A stretch of DNA of 64,000 nucleotides from Anopheles merus (GCF_017562075.2 NC_054082.1:49160037-49224036), one strand, 5' to 3'; counted from the first letter of the stretch, positions 35,347 to 46,910 are shown. Program-made: numbers and translations. The notes: generated by a model from the sequence alone, not told the origin.

Positions 35347-37576
35347 TACAGTGGAGCGCCGTTTATTCAGATACCTATTATCCGGCTGTCCGTTTATCCG
35401 TGCCCAAATGACAATCCAGCCTACTCTCACTATGGCGAGCTCAATGACAGTTGCTTCAACCCATACTGAGAGGCTATCATCGTTTCCTCCTGCGTACTGA
35501 GCAAGCTTGTTTTTTCCCCTCGCTGAGGCGAGATGATTTTGTTTGTATGGTGAGCAAATCTATCGCCGATGATTGCTCTAATGAGATGATCAAGCAACAG
35601 CCGCTCACATGATGAAATCATGATGAGGTCGGATTTTGGAGTGAGTAAAAATATCTTCCCCACATCGAGCCGCCATTGTGTTGTGGTTTTAGGAGAACAT
35701 TGGATCATCTACGAATTGGTGACATTTGTAAATCGTGCAATAATTGACCGCGGTCTACATTTCTCAATTCTTTTGTTGAAAGAGCATATCAAATATCCCA
35801 AATCAGTTAAAATATAGTGAAATGTTGTATCAGATACACGATGCTTTGAAGAAAACGTGAAGGCAAACATGGGAAGATGATGAACATCTTCCCGTACCAA
35901 TAATTGATTAGCAGCCTATAGGTAAGTGTAAAATACCCAATAAAGTGCTGTTGTTAATATAAAAAAGTTTTAAAATTGCAGAGGATGATTCGTCTCCATC
36001 ACAGGCATCAACAAAACATGAAGTAGCGTTTGACGATGAAGAAGATACCCAGTTGTGCGATGACCATTAACGTTGAAAATCAAGAGAAATATTACATGGA
36101 TTAAAAATACCTAGAGATGATACGCATCGAGTCGAATTTAAAACGGAAAATAATGGTCCACAAAAGCCATCTAATATTACATGAAAGGACATGTTTTGGA
36201 TATTTTTGATTGTTAGCAATGGCGGATTAAGACGAATGGAGGCCCTAAGCGGTCACACGAAAGTAGAGGCTTGATTGAAGCGTCTAGCAGGGGATTGTAT
36301 TAAATGTCCTAACCAGAGAAGGATTGAGTAGCAATTTAACTTGTGAGCGGGTCATAGGTGCCTTTTTTGGGGCCCCTGGCCGACACAGATGTTCGACACT
36401 TAAACAACTGAATTCGATGGAACACATTAAAACTGAAGGAAATGCACATCTAATCAATTACTTAAAAAATAGTATAATTGTATTGATTCGTAATATATTT
36501 TGTAGTTCTGACCTGCATGCACAATTCTAAAACATTCCTATGAATCACAGAAAGGCCTAAAACCTAAAGGCCTGCCTAATAAACTTGAAAAAAAAAACAC
36601 CCGGCAAAGAACCCTATAAAAGCTAAATAAAATCACGTGCTTTTTATGGTTTGTAGTGTAAATTGAGTGACAGAGCCGGCTGGCCACATGTACATAACAT
36701 GTGCTGTTTTGCAGTGTTCTTACATCCTGCGTCATTTGCAAATTCATCCCTGCTTAGAGAGCGTACACTCCTTTTCCACTGCTAGTCACATTGGAATTGC
36801 TTCAGTCATTATTTGTACTTGGAGGATTTATACATTCTGTTTTCACAAATTTTCTCCAAATCCTTTTTCTTTGTCTAGCCTGGATCCTAAATCAGCAGCT
36901 ACCATTAAAAAAGAATCAAATTTAGTTTCCACAATTAACGAAAACAAAATTCATTACTTGCACTCGCCATCGTTTGCTTTTCACCATCCCTTGTTGTTTC
37001 TTGAACACCTAGAAATCATCAAAGGCAACACGATGTCATCGTCAATATTTTCACTTGTACGTGGATCTATTTCTGCTTCAAGATTCGATGCGTCTACTGG
37101 TGCCCTACGTCCTAGATTTCGAAGCCTTCAATGATTTACAAGTTTAATTGAGCTGTTCTGACTTGATGTACTGCGGATCAAATCCAACCACGGCAGTACA
37201 ACAAGTCAACAGATGAACTGAATAGAAAGGAAGAGTCAGAGTGTACTAGGGATGTAAAGGTGGAAAAAAGTGAAAGAGGGGAATACCGTTTTTTCGCCAT
37301 GACTACCATGACGATGATTGCACTGATTTTCCCCTTACTTTTTTCTCACAGCACGCTGCTCATAGTGAGATCGTTTTCGTCTGAAAAGCGGAACGGAAAG
37401 CGACTTGCATCATATGTCAACTCGATTTTCCGTGCTGAAATTGTCATCCGGGATGCTGTTGAGAAATGACACTTCAATGCAAAGGAGTCATTGCGTTCTG
37501 AGGAGGATATTTGAAAAAAAAAAAAAACGGGCGAATTCAAGTCAAGATGAGCCCGGATAAACGGCGCTCCACTGTA
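35347..37576. mobile_element. 2.2-kb pogo/Tigger-like DNA element
   Basis: An 18-bp perfect inverted repeat, CAGTGGAGCGCCGTTTAT, occurs at 35349-35366 and, inverted, at 37557-37574. Each is flanked by TA. Subterminal copies of CCGTTTATCCG occur at the left. No intact transposase is present. Around 35855-36070 there are coding-like scraps (RQTWEDDEHLPVPIID; EDDSSPSQAST) separated by GTAAGT and TTGCAG. A further element end seems inserted at 36217. Confidence 0.8.
36217..36270 (+). mobile_element. Element end of the CAATGGCGGATTAAG type
   Basis: GCAATGGCGGATTAAG...GGCCCTAAGCGG resembles the inverted sequence at 44572-44622. It sits inside the pogo-like element, so it may be a nested insertion. 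The other end was not found. Confidence 0.3.
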
Positions 37577-38968
37577 ATTGCAAAATCTCATGCAAACAGA
37601 ATACACCAAGTAGTTTCTAACTTGTAGCTAAGCGCACGATAGATTATCTTTTTGCGTACGTGAAAGATGGAAGGGTGACGACTTGAATTTTCCTTAACCT
37701 AGCTATGGTTGATGACTAGCAGGATATTTTAAATATGGATGTCAAAAGAAGATTAAAGGCCTAGTATTAAAAAATAACTTAAATTAAAGCTCCACGATTA
37801 TTTGACAGTGAGCTTTCCAACGATGCTTTTCTCAATCAGTAGACACTTATTAATCAAGTTGGGTTGTTATTTACAGATAAATATAGAACCATCTCTTTCG
37901 TCTCATTTATTATTAGCTCCCGCACAAATGCATCCCACTATTTAACGTTGCACTCGTTCTTTCACTCACCGATCAATCCCACCATCATCGACACCAGTGC
38001 ATGAGATGTCGGTGATGCAAAACAGTTCAAGAAACGGGATCACCCTAAACGGAACGAACTAACATAATAAAAATAATCGCTTGTCAATATACTAACGGGT
38101 ACAGCTGCAGCCATTCGTTATGTTTTAGTGCCCGGACGATTGCATTCGCCCAACGTTGTCGGTCGTTCAGGCGTTGGCCCTCGTGTGTTTCCAAGATGTG
38201 GCGAAAAATGGATGTAGTAAAATTGGTAGATAGATAGATACAGAAAGAGAGAGCACTTTTGTCGTTATGCACATCCCATCCCGCAGTTCACTCTCCATTG
38301 TTCTGGCTTACTATACATTAGAAAGGTGAGAGGGGCCTGTGTTGGAATAGGAATGCTTGTGATGATATTGCTAATCGTTGGAGCAAATCGTCTTTCGACG
38401 TCGATTGCACATCTAATGCCCTTCAAACAACCGACGGCTCCCAATCAGTGCACATCAGCGCCGATCAGTGCGGATCATCGTGCAAAATGGGAATAGCGCT
38501 GACCGCGTTGGCGATATTTTGGATACGATAAAAAGGTTCACTATTTTTAAATATATTCAACATGTTCATGTTCGTCCCGCTGACGCTGAGCACAGAAAAT
38601 CTTCTCGAGCGTATCGTTGTCTAGTTCGTAGACGTTCTCTACAGGAATAATGTGTCTCTATGGGGCAGTCGAAGAAGTCGTACCTGAAATATGTGTTCGT
38701 TTTGCGTATACGTGTCCTTGTGTCTGGCGTGTCTGTCCTGTCGCGGTCCTACCGATGAGGGGAAGTCCTGGATTGCATACCGCAAGGGTACGCCGTCCCG
38801 CCCCGCACTGTATCGTCGATTGGAAGTTTTGTTTAATCTTTAAGTTTCCATACGATTGCTGCACGCTAATGCTGCGTTTCCTGCTTATTCGCCGGAGGAC
38901 ACGTTGGGCTACGCATGGGCGACACCTTCCTACATGAAAAACTCCTCCGTTGAATGGGACAGCGGCAG
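37577..38968 (-). other. Region downstream of GOLGA7
   Basis: Likely contains the GOLGA7 3' UTR on the minus strand. One short exon-like frame (38084-38272) is listed separately. No other gene seen. Confidence 0.4.
38084..38218 (-). CDS. Possible terminal exon or relic ending with an LN..RWA motif
   Basis: Minus-strand frame reading IFRHILETHEGQRLNDRQRW then ANAIV and stopping at 38084. Its end resembles the frame at 42019. No acceptor or upstream exon could be assigned and no family is recognised, so this may be chance. Confidence 0.2.
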   Translation of the reverse strand, partial: TTSIFRHILETHEGQRLNDRQRWANAIVRALKHNEWLQLYPLVY

Positions 38969-39109
38969 TCACGTACGCCCCGGCCGGTCCAGTATGGAAA
39001 TTTCTATTACGCGCAGCCCGCGATACACTGGGTCCGTGATCTGTAGTCCCTTTGGATTGTACACCCGCTCGTTCTGCATCGCAATATATTTCGACACCTT
39101 CCGGAGACA
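38969..39109 (-). CDS. GOLGA7: GOLGA7 exon 3
   Basis: 46 codons and TGA, acceptor CACTTGCAG. Encodes KVSKYIAMQNERVY and the GLRVIEISI end. Confidence 0.95.
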   Translation of the reverse strand, partial: CLRKVSKYIAMQNERVYNPKGLQITDPVYRGLRVIEISILDRPGRT

Positions 39110-39546
39110 CTGCAAGTGGAACATTAAACCAACGTTTACACAGACACTGCGAACGAGTCGTTATCGTCGTTGCTCACCTTTTCGTAGTGCGTTTCCGTGC
39201 AAATGTAGATCAAGTATGCCGTGATACAGGCCAGACAGCCCTCGCAGTACGTGCTGCAGGAGCCTTTCTCCGCCTCGGCGAAATATTCGTTCAGTTTGTT
39301 CATGGTGCTCTCAAAAGTGTGTCTATCGATCTGCAAGGAAAAGCGTCAGCACCGAATGAGCCATGCTGAGCGTTCAGGTATCAACAACACTCCAACCAGT
39401 CTTACCCTACTCTCCAACTCCGGGGGGAAACGGTTCTGGAACTTTACCGACGTGCCTTCGCTGTAATCCCGCTGGATGAATACTTTCATGTAGTTTGGCT
39501 GGGTGGTGGCCGGAGTGCCCGGCTGGGACATTCGTACATTGGCCAT
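38969..39546 (-). CDS. GOLGA7: Golgin subfamily A member 7 (GCP16/Erf4 family)
   Basis: Complete 144-residue protein from three exons: 39546-39406, 39330-39178 and 39109-38969. Both introns are short (75 and 68 bp), GT-AG and phase 0. The family partner is a DHHC9-type palmitoyltransferase, which together with it palmitoylates Ras-like proteins at the Golgi. Family landmarks are KVFIQRDYSEGTSVKFQ, FPPELESRIDRHTFE, YCEGCLACITAYLIYICTETHYEK and GLQITDPVYRGLRVIEI. The two cysteines of EGCLAC are the known palmitoylated pair in mammals. Length fits the family (about 137). The N-terminal 20 residues are unique. The start was chosen as the first in-frame ATG; a second is at residue 6. Confidence 0.95.
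39178..39330 (-). CDS. GOLGA7: GOLGA7 exon 2
   Basis: 51 codons, acceptor CCTTGCAG, donor GTGAGC. Encodes the conserved helix and the palmitoylated Cys pair. Confidence 0.95.
39406..39546 (-). CDS. GOLGA7: GOLGA7 exon 1
   Basis: 47 codons, ATG at 39546, donor GTAAGA. Encodes the variable N-terminus and the first beta segment, KVFIQRDYSEG. Confidence 0.95.
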
Positions 39547-40397
39547 AGCGGATGCTAGCTCGCGGGTTAGTTGCTAGTGCCCCCGTTGTGTTGTTTTTGC
39601 TGAACGCTCTTCCTTTGTGTCGTTTACATGAACGTACGCAAAATGCACCACACAATCTTGCACAGTCACCACTCGACGTAGATTTCCGTGTAGCGAATTA
39701 GCTAACACATTTAGCAGTGGCAATATAGAACAGCCGTACACTCGAGGAGAAATTGCAAAAAGTATCAAATTTCTGCCACCGAAATGATAATGTTTTCGAT
39801 TTTTTTCGTTCTTTATTTTTTCTCGTCTTCGTGTTGTCAAATTTGACAACTATCATGCGAATATAAATATTATGACCATAGTAGTATGCTCCCATAGTCC
39901 CGAAGCAAAAGTTTGCGCGACCAAATTTTCACAATTCAATCGAAGAGATTATAATGCAACAAAGAATAAAAAAATGTACAATGTGATGGCTGTAATGGAA
40001 TTCATTATACATAGGCAGAATAATGTTTGTTTAGTACACAAACTAGGCCAAATCAGTACGATTTGCCCGTAGTGCAATATTCCGAATACCTACCAAAATG
40101 AAGAAAAGGGACAGATGATGACAGATGGATGGAATGAGCCATAATCGACGAAACGGATGACAGTTTGTACTCGAAAATATTTGAATTTGGCGAAGAAGCC
40201 CGTTAGATACATCGATAAAAATTTCCAACTGGAAAATTTGTAGTATTTTTTCAAAGGTTCATTTTATTTCTTTTGAAAAGAGGAAATTATTCAAGTTAAC
40301 AGTTTTTTTTATCAACGTTCCAATTTACTATTCACTGATCTATCAACACTTCAATATTAAAGAACCGAATACTAATTATAATTAAAAAAAAAAACTG

Positions 40398-40765
40398 TAC
40401 AGGCGGTCCCCGAGATACACGGTACCTCTTATACGCGGATTGGGAGATTCATGGTTTTCCAAATTTGACAGTTCTTGGAGCAAATTGTACTGATTTGACA
40501 CATCCATTGTGAAATACCAAATAATTTCCGTATTGATCGAATTTAAAATACCATTGCAAAAGGTTTAAAACTGTTCAGTTCAGTAGAAACATATCAAATA
40601 ATTAATTTGATGGCTAAAACCACCTCCTACTTGCAACATTGCACGAAAATTAGTGATATTTTAGCTGGAAATCGCGAGATTCGACTTACGCGGAAATTCG
40701 AGATACGCGGTATTTTGCGGCCGTTTTCGGTCCCCATTAACCGTATATCTCGAGGACCGCCTGTA
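40398..40765. mobile_element. TA-flanked 364-bp MITE, younger copy
   Basis: TA then CAGGCGGTCCCCGAGATA at 40400. The right end, TATCTCGAGGACCGCCTG, stops at 40763, then TA. The inverted repeats differ at a single position in 18. Same internal blocks as the copy at 33042. CGAGATACGCGGTA-type subterminal repeats are present. Confidence 0.85.
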
Positions 40766-41920
40766 CCCGTTAATGATCTGAAGCATAATAATAAACAAGC
40801 CGTAAGGTAAATTTATTCAATTTTTGTTTTGTTTCCAAAGAAATGTCTCAATTCCTAAATTTAAACATTTCTTTATTAATCCGTATCCAAAGCGATATCC
40901 ATATCGCTCACAGTAAAAAATAGATCACAATTAAACGATAAAATAAAAATAAAGACATAAAATCCCCCAGAGACAAAAATAGAAATAAAAATATGTGCGT
41001 ACATTTGTGATTGTTCTGATTTTGAATAAATAAAATCAAATAATATTTAATGCCATTATTTAAATTTATATTTAAATGATTGCCAATCACTAAACCAATT
41101 TTGTTTCCTAGTAAATATAAATGTGAGTTAAAATTCATACAAAACTCCGGTTGAAATTTAAAAAAATATTGCCAGGTTCAACTCTATTCAACTTTTCAAC
41201 TTTTTTCACATCTTCAGAAAAAAATACAGCTGTAGAAAAATACGGCTGATATATACTATGTACTATCGAACTATATCGCAACAGCTGCCAACGGTGTCAA
41301 GTGGTGTTAATTCCCATCCATTAACCACTTGTCGATTGATAGGCGATGGTTGAATTAATGAAAAGCACATTACTACCGATCATAATTCTCTGCCTTAAGC
41401 AGATGCACCTAGTGCCTCCCTTGCCGGCGGCGGAAATGCACTATCGTGGTAGTTGCTTTTTTGCAACTGAAACATTCTTCAAGAGCACCATCTGGGACGA
41501 TACATTTATCGACTTTCCTTTCAGCTAATTGACTTTGTTTTGCATGCGCAGGTTCACTGAATCAATGAGGACACTTGTTTGTTTGTTTGCTGCGGGATCG
41601 AGTGCAAACGCATAACCTGGTTTGTTTTTCTGATCCTCGACAACTGTAGAGGCGATCTAATGAGTGGAAGGAAATTATAGTAGTTTTGCTTTGAGGGGGT
41701 AGATGTGCTGAAATGAGTTTTCCCGAGATATGAGAGATTTTTAATGAAAATAATTGGTAATATGTTTATTCTATATTCAAATTGTTACTACAAACATACT
41801 CTTTAAAGTGAGCCGTTCAATATAGGAAACATAATACGGAACATCTTGATGCCGTACTCTCACAAGCATTTCATTATTAAAATTCAAATTAAAGTGAAAA
41901 CATTTTTCTTTTAAAAAAAC

Positions 41921-41939
41921 GCACACACACACACACACT
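41921..41939. repeat. CA dinucleotide repeat
   Basis: About nine CA units in intergenic DNA. Confidence 0.9.
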
Positions 41940-42018
41940 TTAACCATCGATCCATCAATCTATCGGAGTATCAGAGCGGATGACCACAATTACTCGCCGT
42001 AATCATGTCCGGTTTCAC

Positions 42019-42211
42019 TTAATTCAGCTCAGCGTCCGGAACAAACGGGATCCCTTGCTCCCACAACCACTTTCTGTCGTGGTGTAGTGCAGTGGCCCAG
42101 CGTCTGGGTTCATTTAAATTAATCTCATTAAAAAGTGATACTATGCTAATTACAGCATCGATGCTGTAGGCTCTCCACTCGCGAACGGCCAGACGCACCG
42201 AGGTTAATAAC
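42019..42211 (-). CDS. Possible terminal exon or relic ending with an LN..RWA motif
   Basis: Minus-strand frame with WRAYSIDAVISIVSLF, NEINLNEPRRWATAL and WLWEQGIPFVPDAELN before a stop. An AATAAA on the same strand lies about 250 bp further on. Composition is protein-like, but the family is not recognised. Confidence 0.25.
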
Positions 42212-43750
42212 GATACCGAATGGCGGACATAGCCAGCATCGCCATCATCGCGTCCAAGGTCCTGGTCAGGGTCGTCACGACCCTTCAGCATGGCTTATGC
42301 GAAACGCGGCAAAACAGAATGAAAGAGGAGGGTTCATTCCGCGCCTCGCCCGACCGCTTGCGTCTTTTTCACTTGCCACCGCGTAGGGCGTTCCGGTATC
42401 GATCGTACAAGTGTCAGATGAAACATAATTGCAGCCGTTGACTGCACGTATGCTCATGTATGCACGGCGGCTGGACGAGGCGGAACCGCGAACTAGATCA
42501 GGCGGTGATTGGGACACTGACCGCCACGGCTAAGGGCGTGTGCGCTTGTCACGCGTACGTATGTGTATGTGTGTTTATTGCCACTGTCGCCGGTGATTAG
42601 CATTCCAGCGCAAAATCTTGCGTGCACGCTGAAAGATGCTTCGCTTGTCTGATGATGATGAGCGATGAGCGGAACCGAGTAATGGATTTATTTTTTTTAC
42701 AACTAAATATGTTCTTTAAAACATAGCTTTGGAAACATATTAAAGGTTTTAAAAAACAATGAACTACAAAAGAGTTGATTCGATGAACAATCCTCCAAAA
42801 AATATCAAATACAACTTTCGAATGGGTTTTAATTGCCAATCGCATGCCAAGAAGACTATAAAAATACATGGTAAGAACGAATGAAAGAATATACCTATCG
42901 TCCCTAGTTCGATCACAACCGCCTGTTTCTTCCACACACCTATACAATAAGCTAATCTATAAGACCCAGTAGCTGGCTGTAGTGCTCGTTTGAATGAAAG
43001 TTTTCATTTTAGCAGGCCACTTTCACCGACCGGTACGATGATCCCGGTCACGAGAGAATGGCCAAGCAGATGAAAAACCAGTTACCCTTATAAACTATCA
43101 TATTTGCATAATTTAAAAAAAAAACTCCTCTTATTGATCAACCATCTGCCGAACGTTCTATCTCACCCGAGGCTGATGTGGAGCGAAGATGGTTTTAATG
43201 TCGATTCCCGTTGCACACTTTACATCTAAACCGAGATCTGGAATTCTGGATTGATTGGCTCGAGCATTGACGACTGTACGCTTAAGTGTGGCAATTTTCA
43301 TTCTCACACTTTTCCTAGAAAGAATATCTTTTCCGTGACTCTTAAACTCGGACGGGCAAAATATGAACATCGCACGATACAGGGGTTCCCTCTTTATATG
43401 TAAACATACTTACGTTAATTTCGTTACTAACAAGCTGCCGTTACAGGATGGAATGGTAAAATAATGCATTGAAAGTAATGTATAAAATTATGATTGTTTT
43501 AAATGAAATACGCGTAAATGTCTATTGATATGCTAAGCCAAACTGGCGTACCCTGTAAGAAGCACGTAGAAATTCATAATCTTTACACCCACTCGACTAT
43601 GCTAGCTTCCCGGTATGAGTGGGTCATAAATTTTTCGACCTTACTGTAAAGTAAATAATTAACACCCTGCCCTGCGAACGATTGAGTGTTGCTAACGATA
43701 TGGCCAGCTAAATTTGACCAAATGTGCCCATCCTGCAGAGAAACGGATAA

Positions 43751-43767
43751 TGTGTGTGTGTGTGTGT
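43751..43767. repeat. TG dinucleotide repeat
   Basis: About eight TG units in intergenic DNA. Confidence 0.9.
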
Positions 43768-44559
43768 TCGTACATAAACATCACCCTAAATCTCAATTGC
43801 TTGTACATTTTCTTTGAAGTGGCATCCTGTTATGGGTTTGGTAGATAGAAATGGGGTAAAAACACACGGTATCTGGTTTTATTTTATCTCAATGCGGCAA
43901 ACGGTATGAAATGGCTCCGTTTTGCTCCGTATGACGTATTGCGATCATGATTAGCATTTTATATCACGTCTAATGAAGTATTTATTCCAACTGGCTATGG
44001 TGTTGTAATTCATAAACATATCAATATGTAACAGTGCTATTGTTCGAAGTTTCTATAATAAATAAAAAAAGATCAACAGCTCTGAAAATTTTACCGAGCA
44101 TTAACATTTAAATTATGGTTTTGAAAAAGCGTGTATTTACTTCGTAGTATTATTTTTGACATAACGATCTACGCGATAATGTCTTTCTATAAGAGGATAG
44201 ACTAGATGGAAAAATAACCCATGCAGATTTCTCACATCGAGAGACCATTGGGCGATGATACATTGTTCATGTTTTCTATATTCATATATTACTAGTATTA
44301 ATATATTCATATATAAAATTATTACAAAATATCTTACCCTCCTTTCAAGCGCATGTTCGACTACGGCTATTGTGCCAAATAAGAAACGGGTGTGTCGATA
44401 CGCCATTTAAAAGTTTGATGATATAGATAATTAGGCATTCGATTTAAAATTGTTTACAATGTTTGAAAACCCCCATGAAATAATTAAAATTATAGTAAGA
44501 CTAGTTTCATTGCTAACATAACCTAAAAATAACTACAGGGATTTTTTAATTGAACCCCT

Positions 44560-44622
44560 TAAATTGACGGGGCCCCCCGCGGCCGCTCAGTCCGCGCACC
44601 GTTAAATCCGCCACTGAAAACA
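44560..44622 (-). mobile_element. Element end of the CAGTGGCGGATTTAACGG type
   Basis: On the minus strand it reads CAGTGGCGGATTTAACGG, then a GC-rich block with GGGGGGCCCCGTCAATTTA. The GC content contrasts sharply with its AT-rich surroundings, suggesting an inserted element end. The partner end was not found. Confidence 0.35.
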
Positions 44623-45669
44623 GTATAGTAAACTCAGAAAGCACACGCATGGTTTGTGATGTAATGTATCGGTTTTGTTCTGTTGAATATACTCATATTG
44701 GTACTCACTCAAACACCTTAAACAAACATAGGGAGTAAGACATAAAACTAGTTTTTGTGTATGTAATGGATGTTTGATGCAGAAAACTTATTTTCTATGC
44801 AATTTTAATCGAATGTGCTTGAAAAACTGTCAGCTCCGTTTCAATTGAAACACAATAACAAATTATTTGTAAAATGAAAATAAATGATCGAATGTCGACT
44901 ATCCGTCTAGCATTTTTGTCATTTTCGTTTCATTCAGAACATTCATCTTGTTGCTAGATGATTAAAAAATCATCAGCATTGTTCGCATAGTTTGATGGTG
45001 AAAAAAGAAAATCTCGAAAATCGAAATAAAAGTTCCCGAAAAAATTCTTTCCCCGACAACCGAATGCGCTGAGGTGAATAGAGATTCATTGGCATTGAAT
45101 TCAATTCTATTGCATACATTGCCTTTTTAAATTTCTACGAATAATGCTGTTGGGATGGATTTGTTGTAAGCATCCCGTTGTAAGCATGAATCAACACTTT
45201 TTCTCGTTTTGGTCTCTCCATTTTACAAGTTGCTCTTGTTATAATGTTCAAGGAGGAAATGTTCGCTTTGAAGTCGTGCTAAAAACTAGCTCAGGTAAAA
45301 TTTTCATTATTTGCATAGCTTCATTCACACAGACAGGCTGCGGAACAATCCACGTACGATAGTCAGTTTCATCAATGGAAAGGGCGCGAAAAATACACAC
45401 CATTCATCGTTGAGCACATGGGTGCATAGCATAACGGAGTAATGATGCGTTTCGCTGGCCGAGGCGCCACGATTGATAGTGAAATGGTAAGGGCCACCCC
45501 GCCATTTACGCCCGGAGGAAGCGCACCAGGACGGGAACAATTAGATCCGGGAAAGTGATACGCGTGATCGTGGCACGAGGATCGCTTGGCGCAAGACCCG
45601 ATCTAGCTGCTGGGCGGGTTTGAACCGGTGGACTGACCTGGAAAAATCGCTGCAGACGGGTGCTGGTAG

Positions 45670-45703
45670 TATAAAACCGATGGCCTTGGATAGCAGCAGT
45701 CAC
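45670..45703 (+). promoter_or_regulatory. TATA box and initiator of the Osiris gene
   Basis: TATAAAA at 45670-45676. An initiator-like TCACAGT lies about 30 bp downstream, at 45700. The predicted leader is about 196 nt, ending at the ATG at 45897. Spacing fits an arthropod TATA/Inr promoter. Confidence 0.7.
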
Positions 45704-45896
45704 AGTGCAGCAATCAGCAGCGCCTCGTGAACACATCGAACAAGCAGCAGTGCTCCAACGCGTGTGTTCAATAAACCTCTGTACGGGGTATGATAGAGCG
45801 TGTGTGTGTGTACGAGGTTCCCGTGCCCTACAGCAGAGAAGTGAACAGTGAAGTGTTGCTGTGATTGTACTGTGAAATCCATTAAAAAAATCAAAA

Positions 45897-46239
45897 ATGT
45901 CGCAAGGATATGGTGCAGTCGCGGTCGGTGTGCTGCTGTTGGCGCTGGTTTGTCAAGGCGCAGTCGGTGAGCCTGATCCCGGTCCGGCCGGTGCCGGCAA
46001 TACTCCAACCAAACTGGACGACTACGTGCTCAACACTCAGTCCGAGTGTTACAAATCCAAGCGGCTGCTGTCCTGCTTCAAGTATCGCTTCTCGCGTTAC
46101 CTTTGGTCGTTCGCTACCGGGCGTATGAATTGGTTCGCCTCGGAGAACCAGGCCGTGGAGACCACCGGTGGGCTGAAGCTCGTGCGGCTGAACGAACCGA
46201 AGGAGGACGATGTGTTCCCGGAGGCGCGCCAAATAAGCC
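45897..46239 (+). CDS. Osiris gene exon 1
   Basis: ATG in context TCAAAAATG, donor GTAAGT at 46240, ends in phase 1. Signal peptide and two-Cys region. Confidence 0.93.
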
Positions 46240-46910
46240 GTAAGTGTCGTTGTGATGAGTGAAAAGTGAAATGAAACTACCAACGTTATTTTTTGCCATT
46301 TCCCTTGCTTGTCCATCCCGTACAGAGTACGACAGCGAGATCATCAAGGGTGCCAAGTTCCTGCAACGATCACTCAACACCTTCATCGCAAGCCACGGTG
46401 TACAGGTGGGCATGGGAGCGGAGAGTGGGGCTCGCTTCATGGCCGACGATGACTTTGAAGCCCGTGGCAAGAAGCAGAAGCAGCGCAAATGGAGCCTGAT
46501 CCTTCCGCTCGCCGTCATGCTGAAGCTGGTGCATCTGAAGCTGCTCCTAAAGCCGATCCTGCTCGGTGTGGGACTCATCCAGGTGCTGCTGATTGCCGGT
46601 GGGCTGCTGCTGTTCCACTTCTTCCGTAACACGAACATCTGCAAGATACAGCCGCACGTCATTCACGCCCATTCCCACATCTCGAGCGAATCTAGTCCCG
46701 GTTGGTTGGAAAGCCCATCAAGCAAAACATTAAGACAGCAAGGCTGACCTTACACATTCTGCTCTACTTTCAGAACTGTCCTATGCCTCGTACGGTGCGT
46801 ACCCGTCCTATTCGGCCTCACCGTACAATGCGTACAGCAAGGATTGGGCCAGCAACCGAGCGTACAGCGGATACAGCTTCCTCGATGCCATCGATAATCA
46901 TAAGATCTAG
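45897..46910 (+). CDS. Osiris-family protein (DUF1676)
   Basis: Complete 284-residue protein from exons 45897-46239, 46326-46700 and 46774-46910, both introns in phase 1. Insect-specific Osiris proteins are secretory-pathway or membrane proteins linked to cuticle and trafficking. A signal peptide covers about residues 1-25 (hydrophobic VGVLLLALVCQG, likely cut after AVG). Two cysteines (51 and 60) form the two-Cys region. A basic KKQKQRK precedes a long hydrophobic segment at about 171-215. The end is tyrosine-rich (SYASYGAYPSYS), a loose version of the usual AQxLAY motif. It stands alone here, while most family members are clustered. Which Osiris member it is cannot be told from the sequence alone. 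Confidence 0.93.
46326..46700 (+). CDS. Osiris gene exon 2
   Basis: Acceptor CCCGTACAG. The nearby alternative two bases on would break the frame. Encodes the DUF1676 core and hydrophobic segment. The donor after 46700 is GTTGGT, weaker than usual. Confidence 0.9.
46774..46910 (+). CDS. Osiris gene exon 3
   Basis: Acceptor CTACTTTCAG, phase 1 entry, TAG stop at 46908. Tyrosine/serine-rich C-terminus ending LDAIDNHKI. Confidence 0.9.

Larger units (their letters stand above)
39547..45669. other. Intergenic region between GOLGA7 and the Osiris gene
   Basis: AT-rich. The left 300 bp should hold the GOLGA7 promoter; I saw no TATA box there. It also contains the MITE at 40398, two dinucleotide repeats, the LN..RWA frame at 42019 and the element end at 44560. 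Nothing else recognised. Confidence 0.5.

Noticed and set aside
46114..46662. 182-codon minus-strand frame across the Osiris gene
   Set aside because: Antisense shadow of GC-rich coding exons; the plus frame has family motifs and splice signals.
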